Below, one piece after another: positions 1 to 13,900 of a DNA stretch of 64,000 nucleotides. A program made the position numbers and the translations under genes. The stretch is taken from the NCBI GenBank assembly GCA_024734555.1, contig JANPWX010000344.1, forward strand, positions 215,933 through 279,932. The letters run 5' to 3'. The notes under the pieces are model-generated. The model worked only from the letters and a program-made list of their open reading frames with translations. It had not been told where the DNA came from and did no database searches. Numbering within the stretch: position 1 is the first letter of the stretch; each line of letters begins with the position of its first letter. The stretch is from Trochalopteron elliotii (lineage: Eukaryota; Chordata; Aves; Passeriformes; Leiothrichidae).

Positions 1-118
1 GAATCCCCAAATCCTTGGAGGGTGTTAAAGTCACAATTATTCCCTAAACACAACCCAACACTGCCCTTCTGAAATGAGGGGCCAGAGAGTGCCCCAAGGA
101 CCTTTAATTCCCCCTGTC

Positions 119-246
119 CTTGGAAGTCTCCAAGGCCAGGTTGGATGGAGCTTTGAGCAACCTGGTTCTTTAAATCCCTCCAGGGATGGGGACTCCACTA
201 CTTCCCTGGGCAGCCTGGACAATCCTTTCCATGAAGAAATTCTCCA
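119..246. mobile_element. CR1 LINE fragments, composite
   Basis: A plus-oriented CR1 3' piece (CCAAGGCCAGGTTGGATGGA) is followed directly by a minus-oriented piece (CTCCAGGGATGGGGACTCCA), suggesting two insertions or an inversion. Confidence 0.6.
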
Positions 247-2564
247 TCTTCCTCCCTCGCTCTCCATCTGTCATCCATCCTGAGAGTCACAGGGGTCTCC
301 CAGTTATCCCTGTGAAATAATTGCCCTGCACAAATCCTGGGATTTTCTTTAAACAAGCCTGCCTGCTTCCCTGTGTCAAAACCAAGTAAAAAGAGGAGCT
401 GCCACAAATTTATCACTTTTTACCTGCCTGAGCAACCAGGAGGATGCACCTCAACCAGAAAATGTAATTTACTTAATTAGTAATTGCTCTGCTGAGTTGG
501 ACTGGTGTAGAAATCCTTGTTTTAAAGCAAGGAAATGAAAACTGTGCTAAAACATCCCAGGCTGTCACCCCTCAGCTGTGGGGTTTATTATGTTTGGAGT
601 TTCTTCTGGGCTTTTTGGAGGGAATAAAATATTTACAGGATGGAGGGAAGGGATTTCTATTTGCTTTTTTGCGTTTAGGTTTTTTTTTCTTCCCAAGCTT
701 TCTGAAGAGATGCTCTACCAGAACACCTGGTGCAAAAATATAACTCTAATTCAAGTATTCCCAGAAATTAGTTGGGTTTGTGGGTTTGTTTTTTTTTTTA
801 GGAGAGGGATTATAGGACTTCTTTAGGGGTTGAAAAATTCAGTTTATGAACCAGAAGTAGTAAATGCTGCACGGCCCCATGATTCCAGTGCTGTTCTTCC
901 TCCCTGGATTTTGGTGAGCTGGGCAGGAACTGATGGGGTTCTCAAGGGTCTGGTGTAACAGTCAGGAAATCTCATCCTAGCTTTTGGCTGGAAAATCAAT
1001 GACAAAAACCTCGAGATAAGGGATCTTTGTGGGATCACTGTACCCCCTGCTGCCTTTCTGACAGAACCTTTGCACTTCCAAGCTGGTGAAATCAGATTTT
1101 ATTTCCACCAGAGCCGTTTTTTTTAAACAGCACTGTGGAGTTTTGCCAGTTCAAATATTAGGGATTCTCAGCTTCCCCCAAGCACAATTTGGATCTGATC
1201 TCCTGGCCCAAATATATGTGAGAGACCCATTAAGCCTTTTAACACCCCAAACCTGCTTTTGTTAATATTCTCTGTGTGCTCCATCTGCTGCTGTGTTTGT
1301 CCATAGCCAATGGATTTGAGAGCGATTCACTTCTCTGGTCTGAGGCCAAAATGTCCAAAATACCATATGGACATCAGAAAGTTAATGAGCATTTAACAAT
1401 TTCAATATCTAAGGCTGTTGTGATCCCCAAACCTGAGTCTTCCTTGTGTTTGGTCTCTTCTTGTAACCCTAAATATTTTATCATTTTGAATTTTTAGCTT
1501 TGCAAAGGGAAATCACTACATTCATACTTTGAAAGTGGCCCTTTGGGGCATTAATTTGATTTGTAACATTGTTTTGACTGTTCTGGAGCTGCCTATTACT
1601 AAAATGAGCTGAAATAGGAAATTTGGTGTCCCCAGAGATGTTGTTTAAGGGTATGAATCAAGGATGAAATCAGGAGGATGCTGCCAGTGCCAGAGGACAA
1701 AGTGGAGTGTAAAAGGCAAAGATGGGAGCCAGGACAATGTTTGTGTCAGAGAGACTTCATTAGTCATTTAATTGATGGTTTATTGATTAATTACCAGGCA
1801 GTTCCTGTTGTGTTAATTGTTGATCACACTCAGGGCAGTGCTGGGCACCTTGGCTTTGGCCACACACCTGGAATACCATTTTTTAAGGCAGTTCCAAACC
1901 TGGCAAATTCAATTCGAGCATTTTGAATAAGAAAAACTAAAAGCAAGGTGCTTTTTGCCATCATTTCTTTCAATCCAAACCATTCCAAGATTCTATTTTG
2001 TACCCAGTTGCTGCCAACACCAACTTGGCAGAAAAAAGGAATTACAATAGACAGAAAACAGGGACAAATTCCCAGTTCCAGGATCTAGGAAGGCATCAGG
2101 AATGCAGAGTGGAGCAGTTGCCTTTCCTTAGCTGGAAGCACAGAGGTTTTGCATGGACCACACTCTGTGAAAGAGCAGGAATTACAGCTGCAGGAATTAC
2201 AGGAGCAAAAAACTGGGGCTTGAACTGATTCTCTTTTTAGCTCCTGGCTTGAGAGCAGAGCTGAAAAGGATGGATTGAAAATTAGCCAGATGAACAAGTG
2301 CATTTTGGACATCACAAAGGGCTGTTTTCTGAGCAGTTATTGTAAATATCTTGGTGTAACCTATAACCCGAGGGCATGGAGAGCATGAAGTCCAGCCTGC
2401 ATTTCCAGTCCCAACTCCTCCAGAAAGGACTTTCACACCCCTCTAATGCTGCCATAAAAACTCTGCCAGCAGAGCAGACCAGGAGCATCCAGGTGAGGCT
2501 CTCCTCACCCTCCATAAATTCAGGGAAATGGCAAATTCATGACTGAAAAGCAAATGAAGGCATT

Positions 2565-2698
2565 CCTGGGAGTGTCCAAGGCCAGGCTGGAAGGGGCTTG
2601 GAGCAGCCTGGGATAGTGGAAGGTGTCCCTTCCCAGGGCAGGGGTGGAACTAGATGAGCTTTAAGCTCCCTCCCAAGCCAAAGCAGTCTGGGATTCTA
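2565..2698 (+). mobile_element. CR1 LINE 3' fragment
   Basis: Contains AAGGCCAGGCTGGAAGGGGC, GGGATAGTGGAAGGTGTCCC and a GATGAGCTTTAAGCTCCCTC-type end, the standard avian CR1 3' tail. Confidence 0.85.
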
Positions 2699-4219
2699 AC
2701 ACTACATGGTCTGTTTCAAGATGAGCACTCTTCTGCCATCTTAATTTATTTTAAATCTTTCCAGCAAAATATTTCCCTGGGGAACATTATTGGATAAGAT
2801 TGAGCCACAATTGAGTATTTAAGAAAAACTGCAAAGGAGCTTCTTTATAGCAGGCTTCCACTTTCTGTGGAGCAACAAACCCTTATATTTTATCAGTAGG
2901 GGCTGTTCATATCCTGCTTTGGATTCTTCAAACACAGAAAGAGGGAAATCATTGCAAGGAGAATCAATACTGCACAACTTAAACCCTTTTCCAGAACTTC
3001 TTTCCCACAGAGCCTTGTCTGAACACAGGAGAGGATATGACACATGTCTGTGGCCCAGAAGTGATATTGATTGACAGTCTGACAAGTTCTGTCACTCTGG
3101 TTTATTTATAGTGTGTGCACTAAGCAATCAACAATCTCTCTAATATTTTTGGACAGTTGCTCCTAGTTTTCAGGATGAGTTTTGCTCATCCAAATGCATC
3201 CTGTACCCAGACAGCTGCAGTAAGGCCTGGGAGGTTTGTTTTGGATGTGGGTGGGAAGCAAAACCGAGGTGGAATTGAAATAAGAATGGAACAATCTCTT
3301 TTGTCCAACAGCTTGCAACTGTGTTGAACCTTAAAAACGGGTCTGAAAGCAAGTTTAGTCTGAGCAACAGAAAATGAGAGCAATGTGTGTCCAAAACAGT
3401 GCTTCTATCACTTTCTTAATATCTTTTTGGGCTCATAAATTCTCCTAATTCCTGGCATGGTGAAGGAAACAGCTTCCAGCTGACGTATGGCATCGCACAA
3501 CCACAAAGTCCCATGGAGGAGCTCAGAGTTCTGTGGAGAATGATCTCTTTCCCAGCCAAATTCCCAAGCAGCCAGGATTCTGCAGCTCCTCAGGGCAGGG
3601 AGGCCCCCCCATCCATCCCCTTGTCTTTGACCTCCAGCTGGGAAAAGCTCCTGCAGGCAGGCAGGACCCCATTGTGTCAACACTGTGACCCTGTGGAATG
3701 GAGACAAACAGGCAGGGCCACGTGTCCTGCAGGGGACTGGGGGGTTTTCTCTCCATCACCCCATGCCAGAGGCCCCTCTGCCACTCCCAGCACTGTCAGC
3801 TGTGCTGTCTTAGGAGTCTGTGCAATATAAAGGAAATGGCTACCAAAAGAACCTATTTCCTGCTAGATTCCTGTGGGGTTTGTTGGGATGTTGGGTTGGT
3901 TTCTCCGTGAGGTGGCATGGTTGTGTTATGGGTGATGCCCCTGGAGCTCCTGTCCTTGGGCCCCAAGCATTGTAAATGTGAAATGTGGATGTAAAACATG
4001 GATAACCCATAAGGAAAATTCCTTGTGCTTTCACACAAATGGAATTCACCACCCCCTGGATCAAGCTGGGATCCTGGGGAGGGAGAGGAAGGAGACAGAA
4101 GGAGGCACAGACATCTCAACAGAGAGGACCTGAACTCTTCCTTCCTCATCCTCTGCTCTGCAAGTCCAGAGCTGCCTCCCCCTATGTAATGTCTTCACAA
4201 TTCTGGGAATGTGAAGTGA

Positions 4220-4368
4220 TGGGATATTGGGAAGGAATTCCTCCTTGTGAGGGTGGGCAGGCCCTGGCACAGGGTGTCCAGAGAAGCTGTGGCTGCCCCT
4301 GGATCCCTGGAAGTGTCCAAGGCCAGGCTGGATGGGGCTTGGAGCAGCCTGGGACAGTGGAAGGTTGG
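4220..4368 (+). mobile_element. CR1 LINE fragment
   Basis: GAGGGTGGGCAGGCCCTGGC through GGGACAGTGGAAGG; the extreme 3' tail is missing. Confidence 0.85.
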
Positions 4369-5882
4369 TTTTGCATGGCTCTGTGTAATGAGCAGGAAAC
4401 AGTTGCTGTTTCTATAACGGGAAGGACCCTTCAGGGGAAAAAAGAATCAACTGTAAAAGGTCTCCAGGAGTGAGATTGTCAAATGTGAGAGCAAATCTTT
4501 TTTTAAAGCCGTTGCTGTGTCTGGTGCATCCACATTCATTTGACTGCTCCACTCTTGGGCTGATGAGGCTTGAAACAGTAATAAGGGGGTGGCATTTTTT
4601 CATGGGAACAAATGTATTTATTATCCTCAGAGCCTTCAGAAATGCTGGATTTTCAACCATCCATTAACTTGCTCTTCAGAACAGTCCCACCCTTGCTTTC
4701 AGCTTTTCCTCTATTTTTACATCCATTTAGCATGAGTGGGCTGGAACAGCTTCATGGCAAGGCAGGGAGTGAGTGATGGGGTGGCTGTGGTTATGTGGGA
4801 TGATCAGTGGGAAATGAAACCTGCTCCAGCCCCTGGGCTCCTGCAGGTTACAGCTCCTTGTCTAAGGAGAGGCATCAGGAGAGGTTTGGGTGGAATTTGC
4901 CGTGGAAATGTGTCCCATCACACAAATGGATCTGTGTGATGAAGGAAGAAAAAAAAGGTTATCCTGTCCTCCCTGCCCTGAGCTGGCAGAGCAGGATTCA
5001 CCCAGAGATGTTTTACACAGTTCCCACTGAACAGGGAAGGTCTGGCAATGCCCTAAGAAGCTGCTCACAGGTCACCTCCCACGTGCTGAGGGATATTCCC
5101 TGGGGACAGCTCCCCAAAAGGCAGCAGGAGATGCACAGCCTGAGCTGTGTGAGGAGCCAGGCAGGCTGGGAAAATCCTTCTGGAATGAGATTGGCTCCAT
5201 GGGAGAGCAAGCTTTGATGGCACCCCTGCTGCAAGTCCTTTCGGAAATACTGGAGCTCTTCATCACTGGAGGCTGGTTTCTGACGCAGGATGAGTTCCCA
5301 GATGTCCTTCTCAGCTCTTTTCCCTGTGTCCTCTCTCCATCCTATCTCCAGGCACATCCTTTGCAGTGTCACTGCTCCCAGCAATCAACCTTCAAGGGCC
5401 TTTGCTGCAAGTCTGGCTGGTGGAGGCTTTGGTGGAGCTGTGCCAGGGAGCCTACACGGTGTCTGCTCTCTCATTTCTCACTTCTGGGGTAATTCCTCAA
5501 GTACCAGATCTGCACATTCGTTTCCCAACATGAGATTTTTCTGCAGGAATAAATTCCCAATCTCTCGAGAGGGAACGGATTTACAGCTGCCTGTAGTTGG
5601 AGGCACAAAGTTTCTCACGTTTCTGTCCTGAGAAGGTGCTTGTAAATCCCATTTTTGAAGAGTTTCTGAGGGCTGGGCAATGAAGGATGAGAAATGCTGG
5701 GTGGGCTTAAAATAGAACATGAAAGTGTTTTGCTGGGGAAAATGCTTTGGCTCCATCTGGCTGACCTGAGGAGGTGATCGTAAAGCAGAAATGTTCCTGG
5801 GGCTGCTGCAGCTTCAGAGCTGTCACTCAGCAGAAACAAAGGGGTGGGCAGTGGTGAGTAGGGTTTGGAGGGAGGGTTGGTA

Positions 5883-6030
5883 AACCTCAATCACAGAATC
5901 AGGTTGGAAAAGCCCTCCAAGACCTCTGAGTCCAACCATTTCCCCAGAACTGCCAAAGCCACCACTGTCCCCGAGCGCCACATCCACATGGCTTCAGGCA
6001 TGGGGACTCACCTCTGCCCAGGGTGATAAT
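5883..6030 (-). mobile_element. CR1 LINE 3' fragment
   Basis: Reverse-oriented: TCACAGAATCAGGTTGGAAA then CCAAGACCTCTGAGTCCAAC and CACATCCACATGGCTTCAGG. Confidence 0.8.
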
Positions 6031-7399
6031 AAAAATATATAAATACGTAAATAATAAAAATATTTACCCATCTTGGAGCAATGAATGCCACAAGAGGGGC
6101 AGTTCTGTGTGGCTGCCTGGCTTTTCCTTCCAGGGAATGTTGGTGGTTAATGAGCTCTCAATTGCAGCAAGCGTGGAGCTGGAGTCCTTGGGAGTTCAGG
6201 GAGTTGAAGTGTGGTTTTATAGTGCTTTGTCCTGCCCTTAGATAAAGGACTTTATCATCTGTCCCTGTAAAAATCCTTGTGACAGGGCCACGTCCAGGAG
6301 TCCGTGCTGCTCCAGACTCGCAAAGAAAAAGAATGAAGGAGAATATTTTGTCTTGTCAATTAACGTCAGCTGCTTGTAGCAATTAAGGCCTTGATCAGAT
6401 AATGGTCCATGAAACTGCTCTTGAGAAAGTGAGATGGCACATTCTGGAATTCAGTATTGTAAGTGACAATTCCCAGTGGGTGGGAGGCTGAGACATGGAC
6501 CATAGCACGGGCTCTGTAGCCAAGGAGAAGCAAATTCTCTTTTCAAGAGTTTCTAGAGAACCTTCAGAGCCTTAGCACTTGTGTATGGTCATTGTTTGGG
6601 TGTTATTTAGATGATTTTGATACAGAAACATTTAAAATGCATGAAAAATTAAAGATTTTTTTTTTTTTAAATATCCACTTGATGCAGCCCCGTGTGTTTT
6701 TTGCTTTGCACAGTTATTGTGTGGTAATTTTTAAAGCAGCTCAGTCAGTGCTTCCCAGAGCTGGAGTGCTGTGTGTTTTCCTTGGGGAGGAGATTAAATG
6801 AACACTGCCTTTCTTACTCCTATTGATTGTGGACATGATATTAAATTAAAATAAGCCACAAAACAACTTTGGATTTCTTCTATGAGGAATCTAATAAATT
6901 TTGTTCAATATTTTTCATCTAATTTTCTTTCCTTCTGCACCACTGCAGAGCCTCAAGCCCAGCAGAGTCCTGTCATGTGTAGATTCATAGAAAGTAAAGG
7001 ATGTTTTCTTTCTGTTCCTGACATTTTCATGTCAGGTGTTTTTGAGCCTCTTGCTGTTATTTTTCATTCAAGGTGACGAGGCAGGACAGAAGTGGCAGGA
7101 GGGGAGCAGTGTCAGCAGGAGGAACAGGATTTTACAGGAGATCTCTTGGGTTTTCCAGGGGGGAAAATCAGAGCAGGATGCTGGATGCTCTGTTGTTGTC
7201 ACCTCTCCTGAGATCATTCCTGGTTGTTGGATCCAGACTTGGTTTTGTACCCAAGGGAATGTGAGACATGGGCAACATCATGGGGGACCACAGCTTTTGC
7301 TTCCATGTGGGAGCTGATTTGGGATTGTTTGGGGGATGAAGAAGAGCTAACAAACATCCTAAAGGCTCAAAACCAATAAGAAAAAAAAATTATAAGATT

Positions 7400-7665
7400 G
7401 GGGAATAGTTTTGAGTCAGAAGGGACCTTTTAAAGGTCATCCAGTTCCACCCCCTGCCATGGGCAGGGACACCTTCCACTATCCAGGGTGTTCCAACCTG
7501 GCCTTGGACTCTTCCAGGGATCCAGGGGCAGCCACAGCTTCTCTGGGCACCCTGTGCCAATGTTTTATCCCTCTCATTGTAAGAAATGTCTTCCTCGTAT
7601 CTAATCTAAATCAACCCTCCTTCAGTCTGAAACCTTTCCCTTTGTCCAATCACAACAGGCCCCAC
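7400..7665 (-). mobile_element. CR1 LINE fragment, one of the longest here
   Basis: Reverse-oriented, from the tail (AGTCAGAAGGGACCTTTTAA) through CAGCCACAGCTTCTCTGGGC to AATGTCTTCCTCGTATCTAA. Confidence 0.87.
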
Positions 7666-8111
7666 TAAATAAAAAAAAAAAATCTCATGTATTTTTAAAC
7701 CTGCTGGATTTTGAGTGCTGGGAATTTCCAGGCATGTTTCTTCTGGCACAAATTGCCCCAGATTCTGCTCCTTTCTTATTTTCCACTATGTCCACAAAAA
7801 GGAGCAAACCACATTAATTTTCCTGTACCTTTCCCATCTCTGCTTTGCCTTAAAATAGAAAGGACAAGTTTTCTTGCTGGAGGTCAGCACTTATCAAAGT
7901 TTATGAGATCAGAGTGGAAGATAGTGAAGTGCAGGGCTTCTTTTTGCATCCAAAGCTATTAAAGCTTCCTTGATAGAAATCCTATTTATTTGAGCCGAAA
8001 TGAATCCAAACCCAGCCAGAACTTGCCTTCAGAACAACAAAAGATAGCACGGGAAGGAAGAGTCCTGCCAAGCAGATAATAAACCCCCCCAAAAAGGGGA
8101 GAAAGACCATT

Positions 8112-8262
8112 TGAGTCTTCAGGCCTGGAGGGTTTTAAAATAGGTGTGGATGTGGCACTTGGGGACATGGGTTAGTGGTGACTTTGGCAGTGCTGGGGGG
8201 TGTGGTTGGACCTGATGGTCCTGACGGTCTTTTCCAAGTGAAACAATTCTGGGATTCTATAA
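8112..8262 (+). mobile_element. CR1 LINE 3' fragment
   Basis: GTGTGGATGTGGCACTTGGG, then TTGGACCTGATGGTCCTGAC and an ATTCTGGGATTCTAT end. Confidence 0.82.
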
Positions 8263-8473
8263 ATTCACAGTTGCCTCCATCTGCCTGAAATAAATCCTCC
8301 AGTATTCAGCTGGGTGGAGAATCTTACCCAAAGCCACACCTTTCCTGTGGTTTGATTTATTTCAGGCTCTTTTTTTAATGTATAACCCCAATGTTGCAAA
8401 CTTTGGTCTGAGTAAAGGAGGGTTTTTTCCCCTGAATTTGACTGTGAGTGCTTGTGGCACCTCAGAGGGCACA

Positions 8474-8520
8474 GGTGAAACATTTGTGACCCCACAGGTG
8501 AAACATTTGTGACCCCACAG
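8474..8520. repeat. 26-bp tandem duplication
   Basis: Two almost perfect copies of CACAGGTGAAACATTTGTGA plus CCC in a FAM168A intron. Confidence 0.85.
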
Positions 8521-8737
8521 GATTGTGTTTGTCATGGCTGGTGACTAAGGACTGTTAATTAAGGATTATTACTAAAGACTGCAGCAGTCTGTGGGATTCA
8601 GGCCTTATTTGGGGGGATTTTCCAGCAGCAAAAGTCAGAAGAACCCTTTGGAGCCCCAAGAGACTCATCTAGATCCCTTGTAAATGAGCAAGGGGCTTCC
8701 CAACACCATGGCACACACAGCCATCATCATCTGGAAT

Positions 8738-8785
8738 TAGGATGATCTTTGGGGTCCCTTCCAACCCCAGCCAGTCTGGGATTCC
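8738..8785 (+). mobile_element. short CR1 3' tail
   Basis: GATGATCTTTGGGGTCCCTT CCAACCC followed by TCTGGGATTCC. Confidence 0.55.
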
Positions 8786-9778
8786 ACTGAACCATGTGCC
8801 AAAAGGGTAAAGCCCCATGGAGAAACACAGGTGGGAGAATTTTAGGGAAAATACACTTCAAGAAGTGAGCTGGAGTTGGTTTAGCAGCCCTGGCCGGATT
8901 GTCAGGAAGAAATGGGAAGAGTGTGGAGCAATGAATGACCTGGAAAAGACATAGTTATCTTCTAATGAACTGGAGAGAAGGGATATTTCTGATTTAAAAT
9001 CCTCATCATTAATGCTCTGCTTGCAATCACTGGATCTGCAAATAACTTTCTAAGGAGCTTCTTGATTGCTGAAAGGCTTTAGATATTCCTGGGTATGATA
9101 ACAACAGAGTTCTGTGTAGCCTAAAAAAAAAAATCTGTTAAACTGCTGCTTATCCAACATTAACTACAGCAATTTTTAATTAACCTGATTTAGAAGCCAA
9201 ATATATCACTGATGAAAATGAGAGGGTAGAACATCCAGTCATTTATTCCAGTACAGTGGTCATGATTGTTGAATTAGATTTATTCAAATGAACCTCAACA
9301 TTTTGCCACAGAAGTCAGTGGTGCCAGAGTTTGAAAGCAGTGGGATCTGGGGCATGAGAGGGGGGACTGTGCTGTGGCTCTTTTGTTGCTCAGAAGAGGA
9401 AAATAGGGACCCATGCTCACTTTTATTTAATAAAATCAAATATTAAAGAAGATGGGTGTAAATCCACTGCTAATTGCCTCCTTCCAGCCTTTGCTGGCAG
9501 CCAACAGCCAGTATCAGTGAGGCTTGGCATGGAAACACTCTCCAAGGGTCATTCCATTGGCTCTGCTCTGGGATGATGGCCAAGGGGACACACAGATAAA
9601 CCCAGTGGTGACACACAGCAAGGCCAAATTGTCCACCAGCAGAGCAGGATTAACGTGTCCTGTTCACTCTGCCAGGGGGATTTACTCAGGAGCACCTAAG
9701 AAGGATGGAGTTATTGGGGTGTTACTCCTTTCAGTAGGGAGAACTTCCAGAAAATTGAAGGAAATGAAAAGCAAAGTG

Positions 9779-10036
9779 GTGTCCAGTGACAGGACCCCAG
9801 GGAACAGCTGGAGCTGTGCCAGGGGAGGTTTAGGTTGGATATCAGGAATAGATTCTTCCCCCAGAGGGTTCTGGGCACTGCCCAGGCTCCCTGAGGCTGC
9901 CAGAGCTCCAGGAGTGTTTGGAAACACTGCCAGGGTTGCACAGGGTGGGATTGTTGGGGTGTCTGTGCAAGGACAGGAGCTGGACTGGATAATCCCTGTG
10001 GGTCCCTTCCAGCTCAGGAATTGTGTGATTCTGTGG
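9779..10036 (+). mobile_element. CR1 LINE fragment
   Basis: GGAACAGCTGGAGCTGTGCC, then TTTAGGTTGGATATCAGGAA and a 3' end GGTCCCTTCCAGCTCAGGAA. It is the best-preserved CR1 on this strand. Confidence 0.87.
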
Positions 10037-10825
10037 AAAAGGAGCAGACCCAGGTGCAGAGGTTGTGTCTGTGGTCTCCACAGAGGACAGGAATTTCCAG
10101 TGAAGTAGGACTTGGATGCTGGACACCTGCACTGTGTGGGTGCACACAAGCTCTGGGGTGTGCCATTATTTCCAGCCCCCCAATTCCATCACACAATTCC
10201 CCTGAACTCCCTGTGACCCCTCTGCTTGAGGCTGATGCAAACTGAAGATGCTCTGCAACCTTCCCCAAAGTGCCCATTAAAAACCCTGCCTGGCTCCAAA
10301 GGTTCCAAGCATGTTCCTTCCAGGTGGCCTGGCAGGTAATCAGGGCCCTCCTGGGAATGGGATCATGCAGCCATGGGTGAATACAAGGCTGGCATGTTTT
10401 CCTGCAGGATCCCTGCCTTCCCTTCAGCAAGAAACTCTGCTTAATGCAAGTGCTGAGCTCTCCAAAGTGCTGCCAGGCAGCCCAGGAAAACCTTTCCAGT
10501 ACCACTGTGCTGGTGGGGTTTTGTACCTGAATTCCACATTCAGAAAGTGGATTTTGCCAGCAGCTTTCTCCAAAGCACAGTGAGACACCTGCATGCTGCA
10601 TTCTGATCCTTGTTTCCTACAGGAAAAAAGATGAAATATTGATGATGTCACGTGGAAATCTGTGGAGCACATTCAGGGTCCTTCCTATTCCCAGAGAATC
10701 CAGCTGTATTTTCCCTCAGTGGCCTCTGTGCTCACACAGGTTGTTGATTGCTTTTCAGGGGTGCCGTCCTTGCTTGATTGATCAAATCCTAATTCCTAAA
10801 ATTCCTGTTTTTTCTCTCCTTTCAG

Positions 10826-10906
10826 GTTATCCAACAGGCTATCCCACTGCTGCCCCAGCCTACAATCCCAACATGTATCCAACCAGCAGCCCCGGCTACG
10901 CCCCAG
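10826..10906 (+). CDS. FAM168A: FAM168A coding exon (first visible)
   Basis: 81-bp exon between a pyrimidine-rich acceptor ending TTTCAG and a GTAAGA donor. It starts with the last two bases of a glycine codon and ends with one base of the next codon. It encodes [20 protein letters not shown] followed by SPGYAP, the tyrosine/proline repeat near the N-terminus. Confidence 0.95.
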
Positions 10907-13900
10907 GTAAGAATCCCCAAAAAAGCCTGAGAACATTCCTTGCTCATCCGTTTCCAGGCACACATTGGAGATGAAAAGTAATATCACACCCTTCCATTCA
11001 ACTTTTGGTTGCTTGAGATGTTTATTCTGAGTGGTTTTTGGCTCGGAAGAGCTGCAGGATTTTAACATTTCCAAATGAAGCTGCTTTTTGAGCTCAACGT
11101 GCAGCAGGAAGAGCTGCTTGCATAAGGAACACAAAGCTGGACTTTGTGCCAGTCTTGCTAAACCCTCTCTCCCCTTAATTGCCAAGTTTTCAGTCTCCCA
11201 GTTGTCATAAAATCAGTGGATCCCCAGGCTCAAGCACTTTCCAAGGCTGATGAAACAGGAATGAGGGGTTTGTTGCCAAAATCTTTTGGTTTTGTCTTCT
11301 CCACATCACAGTTTACACAAATTCCATAAAACTGTTTATTGTGGATGATTCTGGAAGGGATCTGTTGTGTTTTGTTTGGGTTTATGTGCTTTTAATAAGG
11401 TCTTTAGCTGCATTTCTTCCCATTAAAGCCTTAACATGGAACATGAAACAATTTTTGTTCCCCTGGATTTGTGCTGGCCACCCTCAAATTCCCCTGAAGG
11501 ATAAAACACTGGAGGAATTAAATGAAAACAACTCCATAGAATAGGAAAAAGCCCATAAATTTATTAGTAGCTTGTCCTGCCAGAGGCTGGCAATGTCCTC
11601 CCTGCTCGGCCAGGAATGTAAATACTGCAGCATTCCAGCATTTTGGCCTGGATATTATAAAATGTCACTTGTCCCCAGTCGTGCAGGCAGCAGCTCCTCC
11701 ACTGAGTGGGGAGATGGCCAAGGGAACACCCAAGTGAGAGGAAACCCCAAATCACTGCAGGACAGGGATTTTTGGGAGGGTCTGTGTTGCTTCTTGTACA
11801 TCTTAGACACCATGCTTGTGGGGGAGGCGAGTTTCCATGAGGAAACATACTGAGACAACCCTCAGAAAGTAATGTCCAAGGCCAGGTTGGACAGGGCTTG
11901 GAACAACCTGGGATAGTGGAAGGTGTCCCTGCCCACAGCTGGAAGTGGAATGAGATGAGCTTTAAGGTCCACTCCAACCTGAACAGTCAGGAAAAGCAGG
12001 AGAGAGCAAGGAAACACAGGGATAACCCTGAAAATGGGCTTCTCCCAGGCAGGCAGCAGCAAAGCCTTGGACATCCCTTCTGGAGCCCCATCCTTCCAGC
12101 CTGTCCCCTCCACCCAGCAGAAGGGACACAGTGAGAGCTCAGCTGTCCATCTGTCCTGGTTTCTCCTCACTGCAAGCAGCCTTCAGAAGCTTCCTCATGA
12201 TTGTTCTATACAGAATAATCCCCCCAAACCTTGTTAGTCACCAGCTTTTCCAAGATATTGGTTGTTTCCTACTTTGTCCTCATGGCTGTGGCTGTGGGTG
12301 TCCTCTCATGAAAAATGCTTAGATTTCTGCTCCATTTTATCACTACAATCCTTTGCAGAAAGCAGCTCTGCAGAATCATTAAGTCTCGAGTTACTGATTA
12401 TAATTATTTTTTTAAAGCTGTGCCAACTATTGTCTGTTGCTTTAGATTTGCATGATGTGGTCAATCTTCTTTGTGCCAGTCAGCCTTTTGTTCATTCCCA
12501 ATGCTCCCTTCTCAAGTGCAATCCTAATCTTTCCTGACTTGCTTTCCCTAAAAAAAAATAAAAATCTTCTGACCATTTTTGTCCCCCTTCGCCAGATCTT
12601 TTTGTTGCACAGCTTAATGCTCAAGTCAGAGAGCTGCCACGGCAATCTGACATTTAGATTTCATTCCTCTGTTTCTCATCCTTAAAAAATGCTTTTAGTA
12701 ATTTCCATCTTACAAATCTCCTGATGTCCAGAGAGCTGACAGGTTGTTTTGCATGGAAAACAAAAACCTTCCAGTGGGTAACAGAGCTAAACACTAAACT
12801 AGGGAGGAAACTATGATGATTAAAATTCAGAAATTAAAATTGGAATGAAAACACTGAAACTTTTATAGTTTCCCATAAATCTTGAGGCCAAGTTGGAGAG
12901 ACCTGGTTTAGGTAAAGGTGTTCCTGCCCAAGGAACTGTCCTTAAGGTCCCTTCCAACCCAAACCCTTCTGTTGTTCTGTTATAAATAATTTTTACAGCT
13001 CTTGAAATCAATACAACTTAATATCACAACAGGATATTAAACTATTTTAACCACTCTGGGAAGCAGGAGCAGGCTCTGCTGCTCAGGACCTCCCAGCACC
13101 CCACTCAGTAGTCCCTTCTCAATGGAAAGCAGACTTCCAGGAGGAAAAAAAAAAAAAGAGATTTTGAGAGCCAACTGATGGAAAAGAAATGCTGTAAAAT
13201 CTCCCAGCAGTGGGGACATGTGACAGAGTGACAGCATCCTCAACTGTGTTAAATGGAATTGGGCTGAACTAATTCTGTGGTTCAGTGGCTGAGTTAAAAC
13301 CTTCATCAGTACAGAGAGTGTTTCCTCAAATTGAAGGAGCTGCTGTCACACAGGAGGCTGGAAAAAACCTGGAGAGGAATGTGCTCCTGATGTCCTTCAG
13401 ACACACTGGGAATCAGCTTGGGGGTTAAAATCTTGGACTTCTGAAACTGCAGACTAATTCTAAATATGTTTTTAGGAGATTTTAGACATTGAGTCTAAAA
13501 AAGAAAGAGATGCTGCATGTTCCCAGCAGAATTACTGCTCCTGAACATCCCATCCATGGTCATGGTCCTGTTCCAAAGCCCCCAGGCTGAGAAGGAGGTG
13601 GTACCTGCTGGCAGAAATCCCTCCAGCTCACTAAAAACCAGTCACAAACCAAAGATTCCTCTGATTCTCCATATGGAGATTAACCAGGGAAAGGTGCCCC
13701 TCTTGATCACCCTCAGCTTGATCACCCTCTCTGCTCCACCCTAAAGATGCTCCTGCTCACTCCCAGATGTCTGTTGCCTCAAACCTCATGGATTTTGCTG
13801 GATTCCATGCTAAGTCTTGGTGGCAGATCAACCCCTGAGTGAAGATAATTCCAGTTTTCAAATCCCACCTGCTTTTGTCCCTGATGTTCTCCAAACACTC

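Larger units (their letters stand above)
1..10825 (+). other. FAM168A: FAM168A intron, left part
   Basis: Non-coding sequence upstream of the first visible FAM168A exon. The exon at 10826 begins in mid-codon, so at least one coding exon lies further left. I searched this stretch for the conserved family N-terminus (starting MNPVYSP) and did not find it. The content is AT-rich unique sequence with several CR1 LINE fragments listed separately and a 26-bp tandem duplication at 8474-8520. I see no tRNA, snoRNA or other gene here. Confidence 0.75.
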